Part shown: positions 17,543 to 26,533 of the stretch, one piece after another
Layout: every line of letters begins with the position of its first letter
Numbering within the stretch: position 1 is the first letter of the stretch
DNA from: Arthrobacter sp. SLBN-112
GTDB taxonomy: Bacteria > Actinomycetota > Actinomycetes > Actinomycetales > Micrococcaceae
Assembly: GCF_030944625.1 (NCBI RefSeq)
Contig: NZ_JAUSXY010000001.1
Span: 682,001 to 746,000 of the forward strand
Length of the DNA: 64,000 nucleotides
Direction of reading: 5' to 3'
The notes under the pieces: generated by a model
Database searches by the model: none
What the model was told of the DNA's origin: nothing
Seen by the model: the letters and a program-made list of their open reading frames with translations, nothing else
Program-made: the position numbers and the translations under genes

Positions 17543-17824
17543 GCCGGTGTTCCCGGCACCTCGCCCGGGGGCCGATGACAGGACCTGGGCGAAGGGGAAA
17601 CTGACGCCTGTCTCGCGTGGACTGGTCTCCTCGGATGGAACATAAATACTCTTGGTGTTGTTTGAAGGGGTGGTCGGGTGTCTACAGGCGTGCCGGGAAC
17701 GGGATGGCGTGGAACGAACGCAGTCGGCTAGTTGCGCCGAGTGTGAAACGATCGGTCTCATTTGAGAGGCGGTGGTTCCCGATACAAGAGGTGCCGCTTG
17801 TGATTCCCAGGAAGGGAGAAATTG

Positions 17825-18478
17825 ATGGCTCGGCCTAGGTCCTTTGATGAGTCCGCGGCGCTTGAAGCCGCACTCATCGCCTTCTGGCGTTACGGCTATG
17901 AAGGAACGTCTCTCGAACTTCTCGCAAAATTGATGGGCATGAACAAGGCGAGCATTTATCGTGCGTTTAACTCGAAAACGGACCTTTTTAGGCGTGTTGT
18001 AGAACTATACAACCAGGATTATCTCGCGTTCCGCCACGCCGCCCTTGAGCAGGCGTCTCCCCGCGAAGTTGCCTCCACGCTTCTCTACCGGATGGTTGAG
18101 CTGCATGCCGAAGGCGCAACACCAGCAGGCTGTCTTGTAACCAGTGCCGCGTTGACGGCTGGTCCGGAGTTCGACGACATCAGACAACACCTCGCGAAGG
18201 AGCGGGACGCCCTTTGGGGGATGCTAACGGAGAAACTTGAGGAAGCTCAGCGTGTAGGTCCGCTGCTCAGTGGACTGTCTGCAGCGGAAACAGCTGGTCT
18301 GATAGCGACAGTTGTTCAGGGCTTGGCCGTCCAGGCCAGTTCTGGCAGGAGCCGCGAAGACATGGCGGGAGTCGTGACTTCATTCCTGTCACTATGGCCT
18401 TCGGATAAAGCGGTGGCGGATGATGGAGGTTCCGCGACTGAGCGGCAGAGCCAAGAGGTAGCCACCGTCGGAGCATAA
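17825..18478 (+). CDS. TetR family transcriptional regulator (paralog of 8346..8927)
   Basis: A 217-residue TetR protein closely related along its whole length to the regulator at 8346-8927: N-terminus RPRSFDESAALEAAL, helix-turn-helix LLAKLMGMNKASIYRAFNSK, and the C-terminal PAGCLVTSAALTAGPE and VVQGLAVQASSGRSRED segments. A tail of about 25 residues beyond the paralog's end is of low complexity. ATG 17825 has AGGAAGGGAG upstream; a TTG at 17822 is in frame but less well placed. It converges on the inositol dehydrogenase gene. It may control the same locus as its paralog or respond to a related compound; I found no clear copy of the 9007 operator in front of it. Confidence 0.92.
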   Translation: MARPRSFDESAALEAALIAFWRYGYEGTSLELLAKLMGMNKASIYRAFNSKTDLFRRVVELYNQDYLAFRHAALEQASPREVASTLLYRMVELHAEGATPAGCLVTSAALTAGPEFDDIRQHLAKERDALWGMLTEKLEEAQRVGPLLSGLSAAETAGLIATVVQGLAVQASSGRSREDMAGVVTSFLSLWPSDKAVADDGGSATERQSQEVATVGA

Positions 18479-18531
18479 CGTTGGTGGAGGTCTCACTGAA
18501 TGAATGCTCCCCGCCCAGTCCTGCGGATCCA

Positions 18532-19545
18532 CTACGCGTAGAGCGCGGGTTTTTGATTGAGTGCTACTGACTCGTTTTTTCCGCTCTTCTGCGCCTTGAT
18601 ACCCGCTTCACAACAAGCCGCAGTGGCATAGCCGTCCCATGCGGAAGGCCCACCAATTTCCCCTTTTAGGGCAGCATCAACCCATGCCTGTACTTCCACG
18701 TCATATGCTGTGCCAAAGCGTTCCTCGAATCCCGGTGTAACGGAGCCGCCCCACCGGCCGGCGTATCGCGTATAAGGTCCTCCGTCCCGACCGATGCTAA
18801 CAATGCCTTCCTCGAACGAGGCCTGTGTTGCCACTTCGTAGCCATATCTCGCGTTGACGTATATCTCGACGTCAGCCAGGACACCGGATTCCGTCTCAAC
18901 AAGAACCTGCTGAGGATCATGCTGGCCAGCGGGGGCGTTGCGGGTGGGTTTACCCAAACGCACCTGAATGCTGGTGATTTCCTCTCCCGTAAGGAAACGG
19001 ATGGCATCGAACTCATGGACTACGGAGTCGTTTATCAGCATCTCGGTGGTGAAGCTCTCTGGGGCGGCAGGGTTTCGGTGCTGATGATGCAGCATGAGCA
19101 ACTCGCCCAGTTCGTGGTCCCCAATCACTGACCTCAGAGCCATGTATTCAGCGTCGAAGCGACGCATAAAACCAACCTGGATCCGTTTACGTCCTAACTT
19201 TGTCTCAGCTTCGACTACTCTCCACGACGATTCAGCATCCGGTGTCAAAGGCTTTTCGCACAGAACCGGAAGGTCCTTATCGAGGGCCTTGACCAGAACC
19301 TCCTCATGCAGGAAACCCGGGGTGGCGATTAGGACCGCGTTTACGTTCTCATGGTCTAGAGCTTCCGTGAAACTGCTTAACGCCACCGCCCCTCTAATGC
19401 CCTCGATCGCGGTCTGAGCCCGAACCAGGTCGACGTCTACGACTGCAGCTACTTCGGCGCCATGGATCCGGGTGTGCAACCGTTTGATGTGGTCTGCACC
19501 CATGCGCCCCGCACCAATAACGGCTACACGGAGGGATTCAGTCAT
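18532..19545 (-). CDS. iolG: Inositol 2-dehydrogenase (Gfo/Idh/MocA family)
   Basis: The 337-residue product oxidises myo-inositol or a related inositol to an inosose with NAD, the first step of inositol catabolism. Evidence: Rossmann motif VIGAGRMGADHIKRLH, CEKPLTP carrying the catalytic Lys (about residue 97), and NDSVVHEFDAIRFL with the Asp/His pair, an arrangement shared with characterised IolG enzymes. AAGGAAA precedes ATG 19545. It is the last gene of the minus-strand iol run, 95 bases behind iolA. Specificity among myo-, scyllo- and chiro-inositol cannot be told from sequence, and the window has three other members of the family. Confidence 0.82.
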   Translation of the reverse strand: MTESLRVAVIGAGRMGADHIKRLHTRIHGAEVAAVVDVDLVRAQTAIEGIRGAVALSSFTEALDHENVNAVLIATPGFLHEEVLVKALDKDLPVLCEKPLTPDAESSWRVVEAETKLGRKRIQVGFMRRFDAEYMALRSVIGDHELGELLMLHHQHRNPAAPESFTTEMLINDSVVHEFDAIRFLTGEEITSIQVRLGKPTRNAPAGQHDPQQVLVETESGVLADVEIYVNARYGYEVATQASFEEGIVSIGRDGGPYTRYAGRWGGSVTPGFEERFGTAYDVEVQAWVDAALKGEIGGPSAWDGYATAACCEAGIKAQKSGKNESVALNQKPALYA

Positions 19546-19640
19546 TGTATTTTCCTTAGTTTCGCAGGGTTTACGGGCGGGCGTGTCCGGAGTACGAGAA
19601 TGAAGACCACGCCCAACCGCATCCCTTCATTCGATCGGGG

Positions 19641-21149
19641 CTAGTTGGAAGGGAAGTTGTAGGACGCCCCTGATGCGTGGTGGGTTTCGGGCCAGCGGGA
19701 AGTGATGACCTTGCCGCGGGTGTAGAAGGAAACACCTTCGGGGCCGTAGATGTGCTTGTCGCCGAAGAGTGACGCCTTCCAACCGCCAAATGAGTAGTAG
19801 GCGACCGGAACCGGCAGGGGCACGTTGATACCGATCATGCCGACATCCACGGAGCGCTGGAATTTGCGGGCTGCGGCGCCGGAAGAGGTGAAGATGGCGG
19901 TGCCGTTGCCGTAGGGGTTGGCGTTAATGAGCTTGATGCCCTCTTCCAGGGTCTCGACACGGACCACAACGAGGACGGGTCCGAAGATCTCCTCTGTGTA
20001 GGCAGCCATTTCGGTCTTGACGTGGTCGATGATGGTGGGGCCGACCCAGAAGCCGTCTTCATGGCCGGGGACCACCAGGTCCCGGCCGTCAACTACTAGC
20101 GTGGCTCCAGCAGCCTCTGCTTCAGTAACCGTCTTAAGGATGAAATCCTTGGATGCAGGGGTAATAACCGGGCCCATGTCGGCATCGGGCGCGGTGCCGT
20201 CCTTGACCCTAATTTCCAAGGCACGTTCCTTGACCTTGGTCACTAGCAAGTCGGCGGCGTCCCCGACCGCGACGGCGACGGAGATGGCCATGCAACGCTG
20301 GCCGGCGGAGCCGAAGGCGGCAGCGGCGAGGTGGTCGGCGGCGTTGTCCAGGTCGGCGTCGGGCAGGATGATGGCGTGGTTCTTCGCCCCGCCCAAGGCC
20401 TGTACCCGCTTCCCGTGCGCTGTGGCAACTTCTGTGATGTGCTGGGCCACCGGTGTGGAACCAACAAACGAAATGCCGTCCACGTCAGGGTGCGTCAGCA
20501 ATCCGGAAATAGTATCGCGATCGCCGTGCAGGACCTGGAAGACGCCGTCAGGCAGGCCGGCTTCCTTGAACAGCTCGGCAAGGAGCATAGCGGCGGACGG
20601 GACATTACCGGAGGGCTTGAGGATGAAGGCGTTGCCGGTGGCGATCGCCATGGGGGCCATCCACAGCGGCACCATCACAGGGAAGTTGAACGGGGTAATG
20701 CCCGCGACCACGCCGAGGGGCTCACGGAAGGAGAACACGTCGATGCCGGTGGAAACCTGGTCCGAGTAGTCACCCTTGAGCAGCGTGGGGATGCCGCAGG
20801 CGTACTCGATGACTTCCAGGCCGCGGCCGATCTCGCCCTTGGCATCGGCGAGAACTTTGCCGTGCTCGGCGGTGATCAGCTGCGCCAGTTCCTCGATATG
20901 GGAAGCGACGAGTTCGCGGAACTTGAACAGGACGGCGGTGCGCTTGGCCAGGGAGATGTCACCCCAAGTGTCGGCGGCGGCCCGCGCGATGGCGACGGTG
21001 GTGTCCAGGTCGGCCTTGTCTGCAAGGCGCAGCTCTGCCGTGACCTGACCAGTCGCGGGATTGTAGATTGGCTTGGTGCCGGTTCCGGTGCCCGGCGTCT
21101 CAACGCCATTGATGTAGTGGTTGATGACGTTTTCAGTCGTCGTTGACAT
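19641..21149 (-). CDS. iolA: CoA-acylating methylmalonate-semialdehyde/malonate-semialdehyde dehydrogenase
   Basis: The 502-residue enzyme converts malonate semialdehyde (from inositol) or methylmalonate semialdehyde (from valine) with CoA and NAD to acetyl-CoA or propionyl-CoA plus CO2. It has the ALDH-fold landmarks ITPFNFPVMVPLWM (about residue 150), the cofactor-binding GSTPV, and the catalytic cysteine in GSAGQRCMAIS (about residue 290), diagnostic of MmsA/IolA. The ribosome-binding site AAGGAAA lies before ATG 21149. Position directly after iolD supports the inositol role. Codon use is strongly GC-rich from here to the right, in contrast to iolG next to it. Confidence 0.95.
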   Translation of the reverse strand: MSTTTENVINHYINGVETPGTGTGTKPIYNPATGQVTAELRLADKADLDTTVAIARAAADTWGDISLAKRTAVLFKFRELVASHIEELAQLITAEHGKVLADAKGEIGRGLEVIEYACGIPTLLKGDYSDQVSTGIDVFSFREPLGVVAGITPFNFPVMVPLWMAPMAIATGNAFILKPSGNVPSAAMLLAELFKEAGLPDGVFQVLHGDRDTISGLLTHPDVDGISFVGSTPVAQHITEVATAHGKRVQALGGAKNHAIILPDADLDNAADHLAAAAFGSAGQRCMAISVAVAVGDAADLLVTKVKERALEIRVKDGTAPDADMGPVITPASKDFILKTVTEAEAAGATLVVDGRDLVVPGHEDGFWVGPTIIDHVKTEMAAYTEEIFGPVLVVVRVETLEEGIKLINANPYGNGTAIFTSSGAAARKFQRSVDVGMIGINVPLPVPVAYYSFGGWKASLFGDKHIYGPEGVSFYTRGKVITSRWPETHHASGASYNFPSN

Positions 21150-21212
21150 GGTTGGGTTTCCTTTGACTTGGTTGCTTGCGGGGTTGTGCCCGGCACAGCT
21201 GGCCGGAGAGTT

Positions 21213-23198
21213 CTAGCCGAGCAGTTTGCGTTGGCGGTTCTTGTGGTCGACGTAGGTCTGGAAGGCCTGTTTCGTGGATTCCAGTTCGGAGACCTGGGAG
21301 ACGGGGACGTCCCACCAGGACTCGGAGGACGGTGCGTCCAGGAGCGGGTCGGACTCGACGTGGATCAGGATCGGTCCACTGTTTTCGGGTGCGGCCTTGG
21401 CGTCGCGGATGGCCTGCTCGAGTTCGGCGATGACCTTCTCGCCGGGTTCGATCCGGAGGACCTTCACGCCCAGGGACTGGGCGTTCAGGGCAAGGTCCAC
21501 GGGCAGGGTCTCGCCCTCGTCGAAGCTGTGCTGTTCCTCGTCGAGGGCACGGTACTGCGTGCCGAACCGCTGCGAACCGAGCATCTCGGAGAGGGATCCG
21601 ATGGAGGCGTAACCGTGGTTCTGGATCAGGACCACGATCAGCTTGATGCGTTCGGCGACGGCGGTGACCAGTTCGGTGTGCATCATCAGGTAGGAACCGT
21701 CCCCCACCATCACGACGACGTCCCGCACCTGGGCGGCTTCCCCACCGATGGCGCCTGACGCCGTCGTGCTTGCTGCTTCGGCGATCGCTGCTCGCTTGAC
21801 GCCCAGGCCGCCGGGGATTTCGTAGCCCATGCAGGAGTAGGCGTATTCGACGTGGTAGCCGAACGGGTCCCGGACGCGCCACATCTTGTGCAGGTCACCT
21901 GGCAGCGAACCCGCCGCGCAGATGACCACGTCGCGGGCGTCCATGGCCCGGTTGGTCGCGCCGATGATCTCGTTCTGCGCCGGCAACGGGGTGAACCTCG
22001 TGTCGAAGGCTTCGTCCACGGTGGCGTTCCAGCGCTTCTTCTCCGCCTCGATCTTCTGCTCCAGGTCCCCGCCGACCCGGTACCCGCCGAGGGCTGCGTT
22101 GAGCTTGACCAGGGCCTTGCGTGCGTCGGCGACGATCGGCAGCGTGGTGCCGTGCTTGTAGGCGTCGATCGGGGCGACGTTGATGTTCACGAACTTCACG
22201 TCCGGGTTCTGGAATGCCGTCCGGGACGCGGTGGTGAAGTCCTCGTAGCGGGTGCCGATGCCAATGATCAGGTCCGCCTCGGCGGCAATGGCGTTGGCCG
22301 CCGTCGTACCGGTGGAGCCAATGGCGCCGAGGGAGAACTGGTGGTCCCAGGGCAGGACGCCGACGCCGGCCTGCGTGTTGCCTACCGGAATCCCGGTCAG
22401 CTCGGCCAGTTTGGCGAGTTCGTCGTTGGCGTAGGCGTAGAGGACGCCGCCGCCGGCGATGATCAGCGGACGCTTTGCAGCGCGGATCGCTGCGGCGGCG
22501 CGGGCGATGTCCTCGTCGTCGGCCTCGGGGCGGCGGATCCGCCACTCCCGCTCGGCCAGGAACTCGACCGGGACGTCCAAGGCCTCGGCCTGGACGTCCT
22601 GCGGCAGGGAGATGGTCACCGCGCCGGTCTCAGCCGGGTCGGTCAGCACGCGCAGGCCGTGGTGGAACGCGGAGAACAGCTGCTCGGGCCGGTTGACCCG
22701 GTCAAAGAACTTGGACAGCGGCCGGAACGCGTCATTGACCGTGATGTCGTAGGCGTAGGGCTGCTCAAGCTGCTGCAGCACCGGATCGGCAGCGCGCGTG
22801 GCGAACGTATCCGATGGCAGCAGCAGCACCGGGAGCCGGTTGGTGGTGGCCAGCGCGGCGCCGGTCAGCAGATTGGACGAGCCCGGGCCGATGGAGGTGC
22901 TGATCGCGTAGGTCTGGCGGCGGCGGGTGTGCCGGGCGTATCCCACGGCCTGGTGGACCTGGGCCTGTTCGTTCCGGCCCTGGTAATACGGCATGATGGC
23001 CGGGTCCAGCTGCTGGTACTGCTTCAGGGCCTGGCCCACACCGGCCACGTTGCCGTGCCCGAAAATACCGAACGTGCCCGGAATGAGCCGCTCGCGGTAC
23101 TCAACGCCGTTGACCGAGTCAACCGTGTACTGCCGGGAAAGGTATTCGACGACGGCCTGGGCCACCGTCATTCTCCGCGTTCCTGTTGTTGCGCCCAT
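21213..23198 (-). CDS. iolD: 3D-(3,5/4)-trihydroxycyclohexane-1,2-dione hydrolase
   Basis: A 661-residue thiamine-diphosphate enzyme that opens the ring of the diketone intermediate of inositol breakdown to 5-deoxyglucuronate. Recognisable parts: GRNEQAQVHQAVGYA with the conserved Glu that activates ThDP (about residue 75), the central FAD/NAD-like domain (LIIAGGGVLYAYA), and the ThDP-Mg motif VGDGSYLMMHTELV followed by IQNHGYASIG (about residue 490). Length matches IolD, longer than acetolactate synthase. GGAGAA precedes ATG 23198, and the stop of the upstream aldolase-like gene is only two bases away, so these are one transcript. Confidence 0.96.
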   Translation of the reverse strand: MGATTGTRRMTVAQAVVEYLSRQYTVDSVNGVEYRERLIPGTFGIFGHGNVAGVGQALKQYQQLDPAIMPYYQGRNEQAQVHQAVGYARHTRRRQTYAISTSIGPGSSNLLTGAALATTNRLPVLLLPSDTFATRAADPVLQQLEQPYAYDITVNDAFRPLSKFFDRVNRPEQLFSAFHHGLRVLTDPAETGAVTISLPQDVQAEALDVPVEFLAEREWRIRRPEADDEDIARAAAAIRAAKRPLIIAGGGVLYAYANDELAKLAELTGIPVGNTQAGVGVLPWDHQFSLGAIGSTGTTAANAIAAEADLIIGIGTRYEDFTTASRTAFQNPDVKFVNINVAPIDAYKHGTTLPIVADARKALVKLNAALGGYRVGGDLEQKIEAEKKRWNATVDEAFDTRFTPLPAQNEIIGATNRAMDARDVVICAAGSLPGDLHKMWRVRDPFGYHVEYAYSCMGYEIPGGLGVKRAAIAEAASTTASGAIGGEAAQVRDVVVMVGDGSYLMMHTELVTAVAERIKLIVVLIQNHGYASIGSLSEMLGSQRFGTQYRALDEEQHSFDEGETLPVDLALNAQSLGVKVLRIEPGEKVIAELEQAIRDAKAAPENSGPILIHVESDPLLDAPSSESWWDVPVSQVSELESTKQAFQTYVDHKNRQRKLLG

Positions 23199-23200
23199 TG

Positions 23201-24139
23201 CTAGTTCTCCGGGATTTCAGTGGTGTGATGCAGGAGCGAGGCAGCCGCTGCGACGGCGCCCGCGACGTCCCCGTCAGAGGGGTAAAGCAAGGTGCGGCCA
23301 ACGGTAAGCCCCTGCACGCCCGGCAGTGCCAGCGCGGCACCCCAGGTGGCGAACACCTCGTCCTGGGAACCGTCCGGGTCACCGCCCAACAGGACCGTGG
23401 GCATGGTGGTGGCCGCCATGACGCGCTCCATCTCCGCCACCACTGGCAGCTTCATCCACGTGTAGGCGCTGGTGGAACCCAGTCCCTCGGCAATCGCGAC
23501 GGACTTGATCACCGAGTCCGTCGAGAGGTCATTCTTGACCTTGCCGTTTTCCCATCTGGACAGAAACGGCTCCACCATGGCGATCAGCTTCCGCTCCGCC
23601 AAAGAATCGATAGCCTTGGCCGTTGCCTCAAGAGTCACCACAGTGTCCGGATCGCCCAGGCAGATCCGCGTCAGCATCTTCCCCCCGTCCGCGCCGAGGG
23701 CTTCCAGTGCTGCCGCGGTGTGGCCCGTGAACCTGTCATCAAGTTCGTTGACCAGCCCGGACAGGCCGCCGCGGTTCATGGAACCGAACACCAGCTTGCC
23801 GTCCAGGGCACCCAGCAGCAACAGGTCATCCATGATGTCCGGGGAGGCCAGGACACCGTCGACGGCCGGGTTGGCCAGCGCGACCTGGAGCCGGTCCAGC
23901 AGCTGCCGGCGGTCAGCCATCGCCACGGGATCGGAGCCGACGGCCAGGGCGCCGCGGGCCGGGTGGTCGGCGGCAACGATAAAGTTCTGCCGCCCCGCCT
24001 TCACGCCTGGGTGGCGGCGCCGGGACTGGGCGGCGCGGGCCACGGCGTCCGGGTCTTCGAGGCGGATGGTGCTCAGGTGCTCGTAACGGCGCGGATCATC
24101 ATCGACGGCATTGTTTGAGGCGATCGGGGTGAGGGTCAC
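23201..24139 (-). CDS. Aldolase-like (beta/alpha)8-barrel protein of the iol operon (Cgl0158 type)
   Basis: A 312-residue TIM-barrel protein of the family often labelled deoxyribose-phosphate aldolase or Cgl0158-like in actinobacterial iol operons. Readable landmarks are NFIVAADHPARGALAVG near residue 50, SMNRGG, AYTWMKLPVV with a Lys suited to Schiff-base chemistry, and VLLGGDPDG. By context it probably cleaves 2-deoxy-5-keto-gluconate 6-phosphate to dihydroxyacetone phosphate and malonate semialdehyde, the job of IolJ in Bacillus, but it is not an IolJ homolog in sequence and this assignment is inferred. ATG 24139 overlaps the iolC stop by four bases. Confidence 0.8.
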   Translation of the reverse strand: MTLTPIASNNAVDDDPRRYEHLSTIRLEDPDAVARAAQSRRRHPGVKAGRQNFIVAADHPARGALAVGSDPVAMADRRQLLDRLQVALANPAVDGVLASPDIMDDLLLLGALDGKLVFGSMNRGGLSGLVNELDDRFTGHTAAALEALGADGGKMLTRICLGDPDTVVTLEATAKAIDSLAERKLIAMVEPFLSRWENGKVKNDLSTDSVIKSVAIAEGLGSTSAYTWMKLPVVAEMERVMAATTMPTVLLGGDPDGSQDEVFATWGAALALPGVQGLTVGRTLLYPSDGDVAGAVAAAASLLHHTTEIPEN

Positions 24140-25152
24140 AGTGCTGCTCCTTCAGTAATGGAAGTGCCGGAAACGGTGCCCGGCACAGAACGTCCCCGTT
24201 CTGCCAGCAGCGAGATGACCTCGTGCGGGGTCGGCATGGCATCTGAAGCTGACAGGCGCGAGGCCACAATCGCACCGGCGGCGTTGGCATAGTCCAGAAC
24301 CTGTTTCAGGGGCCAGCCCGAGAGCAGCCCGTGGCAGAAGGCGCCGCCGAAGGAGTCACCGGCACCCAGGCCGTTCAGGGTTTCCACCGGGACCGGGGCG
24401 GAAACTACGCGTTCGGTGCGGGTCTTGGCCATGACCCCTTCCGGGCCGAGCTTGACGACGGCGATTTCGACCCCGGCGGCCAGCAGCCGGTCCGCCTGCT
24501 CGTCAGGGGTGCCCTCGCCGACCGCAACCGCGCATTCCTTGTCATTGCCGATGGCAACGGTAACGTGCGGCAGGATCTTTGCGACCTCCGCGCGCGCTTC
24601 CTCCTCGGAAGCCCAGAACATGGGCCGGTAGTCCAGGTCCAGGATGGTGAACTGGCCAATTCTTAGCCGGTCTCGATTCCTGGCCTCGTGGGCGGCGATG
24701 TGCGCCGACCGGGAAGGTTCCTGGCACAGGCCGGTCACCGTGGACCAGAAAATCCCGGCCCCGCGGATGGCGTCCAGGTCCAGCTCTTCGGCCTTAATCT
24801 GCAGATCCGGTGCGGTGGGGAAACGGCCATAGAAGTACAGCGGGAACTCGTCCGTCGCGGGTTTGATGGCACAGAACGTCGCTGGCGTCTGCAGGCCCAC
24901 GACCGGGGTTACAAACGAATCGTCGACATTGAACTTGCCCAGTTCGCGGTGCAGGTAGGTGCCGAAGGGGTCGTCCCCTGTCCGGGTAATCACGCCTGCC
25001 CTGCGGCCGTGGCGGGCTGCCGCAACGGCGACGTTGGACGGTGAACCACCAAGGTATTTGCCGAAGGACTCAACATCCTCCAGGCCAACCCCGATGTCGT
25101 TGGGGTAGATATCAACGCTGATGCGCCCGATCGTAAGAAGCTCGTGGGGCAA
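24136..25152 (-). CDS. iolC: 5-dehydro-2-deoxygluconokinase
   Basis: A PfkB-family sugar kinase that phosphorylates 2-deoxy-5-keto-gluconate in inositol catabolism. The protein begins HELLTIGRISVDIYPNDIGV, contains the glycine motif YLGGSPSNVAVAAARHG (about residue 40) and the C-terminal anion-hole/catalytic motif NGLGAGDSFGGAFCHG with the base Asp. The frame is open to GTG 25215, but the added residues are not family-like; TTG 25152, with AAGGA ten bases upstream, begins exactly at the conserved N-terminus, so I choose it (338 residues). It is the first gene of the five-gene iol run, and a promoter is predicted about 200 bases upstream. Confidence 0.93.
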   Translation of the reverse strand: MPHELLTIGRISVDIYPNDIGVGLEDVESFGKYLGGSPSNVAVAAARHGRRAGVITRTGDDPFGTYLHRELGKFNVDDSFVTPVVGLQTPATFCAIKPATDEFPLYFYGRFPTAPDLQIKAEELDLDAIRGAGIFWSTVTGLCQEPSRSAHIAAHEARNRDRLRIGQFTILDLDYRPMFWASEEEARAEVAKILPHVTVAIGNDKECAVAVGEGTPDEQADRLLAAGVEIAVVKLGPEGVMAKTRTERVVSAPVPVETLNGLGAGDSFGGAFCHGLLSGWPLKQVLDYANAAGAIVASRLSASDAMPTPHEVISLLAERGRSVPGTVSGTSITEGAAL

Positions 25153-25346
25153 GGCAATCTCGTCCTTTCTGGGTTCAACTACTGCAACGGTGGGCCGTTC
25201 CGGTCTCCGAGGCACAAATGTTCGACATTGGGGTCCTATGCGATGGAGATCCCCACCGCGAATCGCTGTCTTCGGACCGCATCCGGTTCAAAACAACCTC
25301 TTCATGCACGTGGCAATGGAGCATTCTTCAATCCGCACATGTCCTG

Positions 25347-25375
25347 ACATTAGTACCAAGTCGCTCGTTTGTAAA
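25347..25375 (-). promoter_or_regulatory. Predicted promoter of the iol operon
   Basis: On the minus strand TTTACA (25375-25370) is followed by a 17-base spacer and TAATGT (25352-25347). Spacing and boxes fit a sigma-70-like promoter, leaving a leader of about 190 bases before iolC. I saw no convincing operator in that leader. Confidence 0.4.
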
Positions 25376-25455
25376 CAGCCGTTCTTATTGGTTGTTCTTA
25401 CTCAGATCGCAAGTGCTTGGGCAATCATCAGGACACGGCGGGCTGAGCCGCGAGG

Positions 25456-26373
25456 TCAGCCTCGGCGTTCCAGGGCTGCACGGTCCCAGCTTGCACAAAT
25501 CGCGGCGGCCTCATAGGTGCTCTGAAGGAACTCAAGGAGTGTGGCCTCGGGATCCTCTGCAGTCCGCACCAGCGCGTAGGGCAGCACGAATTCACTGAGC
25601 TCGGTACTGAAATAGGCGCCGGCAGGTCTAATCGGAAAATCTCGGAACCCCTCCGGTTCGGGGTAAATGTACGAGAAAAAAATGCCCTCGGGCCCGCCCC
25701 CGGGCCAGTAACCGGCACTGTTCACCTCGTGGGAATACGCTTCAAGCATTACAAGGGGTCCACAGTTCGGCGCACCGCCAGGATGAGGCGGCGCAGGCCT
25801 GCCGGAGAAACGACTTACTGCGAGGTCCAAGGACCCCCAGAACAGTTGGACCGGGCTGGCTTTGCCCAGGAATCGCCCGCGGAAGATTGTGAAAACACGC
25901 TCGGCCTCGACCAGGATAAGCCAGAAACGACGGACCGGCTCGGGGTCGTAGGATGCATGCGTCGAGTCGTCAGGGAAGGGAACCGCACCGGAAATCTCCA
26001 CCGGAACAGGCCAAAATTCCGTGGTCAAATTCAGCTCGCTCAGGCAATGGAGCAGGTGGGTGTAGAAGTCCGCGACGGAGAGGGAGACGAGACCGAATGA
26101 GCGCGCCGCGCCGGACGTGGTCACAATCTCTAGACGATGGGCCTGAAAGTCCAAATCGATCTGGAACCTTTGACCCCCCGGGTGGGGCATCAGCACGGTG
26201 GAAAGCCCACGGGCCGTCACACGGAGACTGCAGTTCCACCAGTGATTAACCAGCGGCGAGTGAGCCAGGCTTACCTTCCCGACCATCTGGGTGAACAACT
26301 GCAGGGTGTCGCGCGTGTCCTGCCACTGGGCCGTTGGCAGATAAGGCCACGTCCCTGAGCCATCCGTGTTCAT
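25456..26373 (-). CDS. DUF5996 family protein
   Basis: A protein of about 305 residues of an uncharacterised actinobacterial family, recognised by the N-terminal stretch WQDTRDTLQLFTQMVGKV, then NHWWNCSLRVTARGLST, and the C-terminal block with GYWPGGGPEGIFFSY and the Glu-rich YPEPEGF. It is soluble, with no signal peptide or membrane segment. Start choice is weak: GTG 26418 and ATG 26382 are also in frame, but family members begin close to the ATG at 26373. It has no operon partner; it converges with nothing and is divergent from the zinc-finger gene at 26534. Function unknown. Confidence 0.8.
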   Translation of the reverse strand: MNTDGSGTWPYLPTAQWQDTRDTLQLFTQMVGKVSLAHSPLVNHWWNCSLRVTARGLSTVLMPHPGGQRFQIDLDFQAHRLEIVTTSGAARSFGLVSLSVADFYTHLLHCLSELNLTTEFWPVPVEISGAVPFPDDSTHASYDPEPVRRFWLILVEAERVFTIFRGRFLGKASPVQLFWGSLDLAVSRFSGRPAPPHPGGAPNCGPLVMLEAYSHEVNSAGYWPGGGPEGIFFSYIYPEPEGFRDFPIRPAGAYFSTELSEFVLPYALVRTAEDPEATLLEFLQSTYEAAAICASWDRAALERRG

Positions 26374-26533
26374 CTCACCCATTCCGAGCAGCCGTGAAAT
26401 CTCGCGCAAGTTTCCCACCCACGCCGAGGAACTTCAAGACTTCCGCGGCACCTTACGGCAAGAACACGCGTTGCTCTACTATGCAAGGAGCCGCCCGCGC
26501 CGGCGGGCGTTCTCGCGCAAAGGAAGCCAGTAG

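Larger units (their letters stand above)
16964..17824. other. Long intergenic region with two hairpins
   Basis: About 860 bases without a supported gene lie between the isomerase and the second TetR gene. Two strong hairpins at 17064-17107 and 17499-17538 are listed separately. The short frames in between have no ribosome-binding sites or recognisable similarity. An intrinsic-type terminator at 17499 with no gene before it suggests that a gene was lost here. Confidence 0.6.

Noticed and set aside
19575..19617. GGGCGTG...CACGCCC pair between iolA and iolG as a terminator
   Set aside because: Seven base pairs across a loop of more than 20 bases is too weak to call.
21852..23204. 450-codon frame antisense to iolD
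   Set aside because: A GC-rich shadow of a highly conserved enzyme gene.
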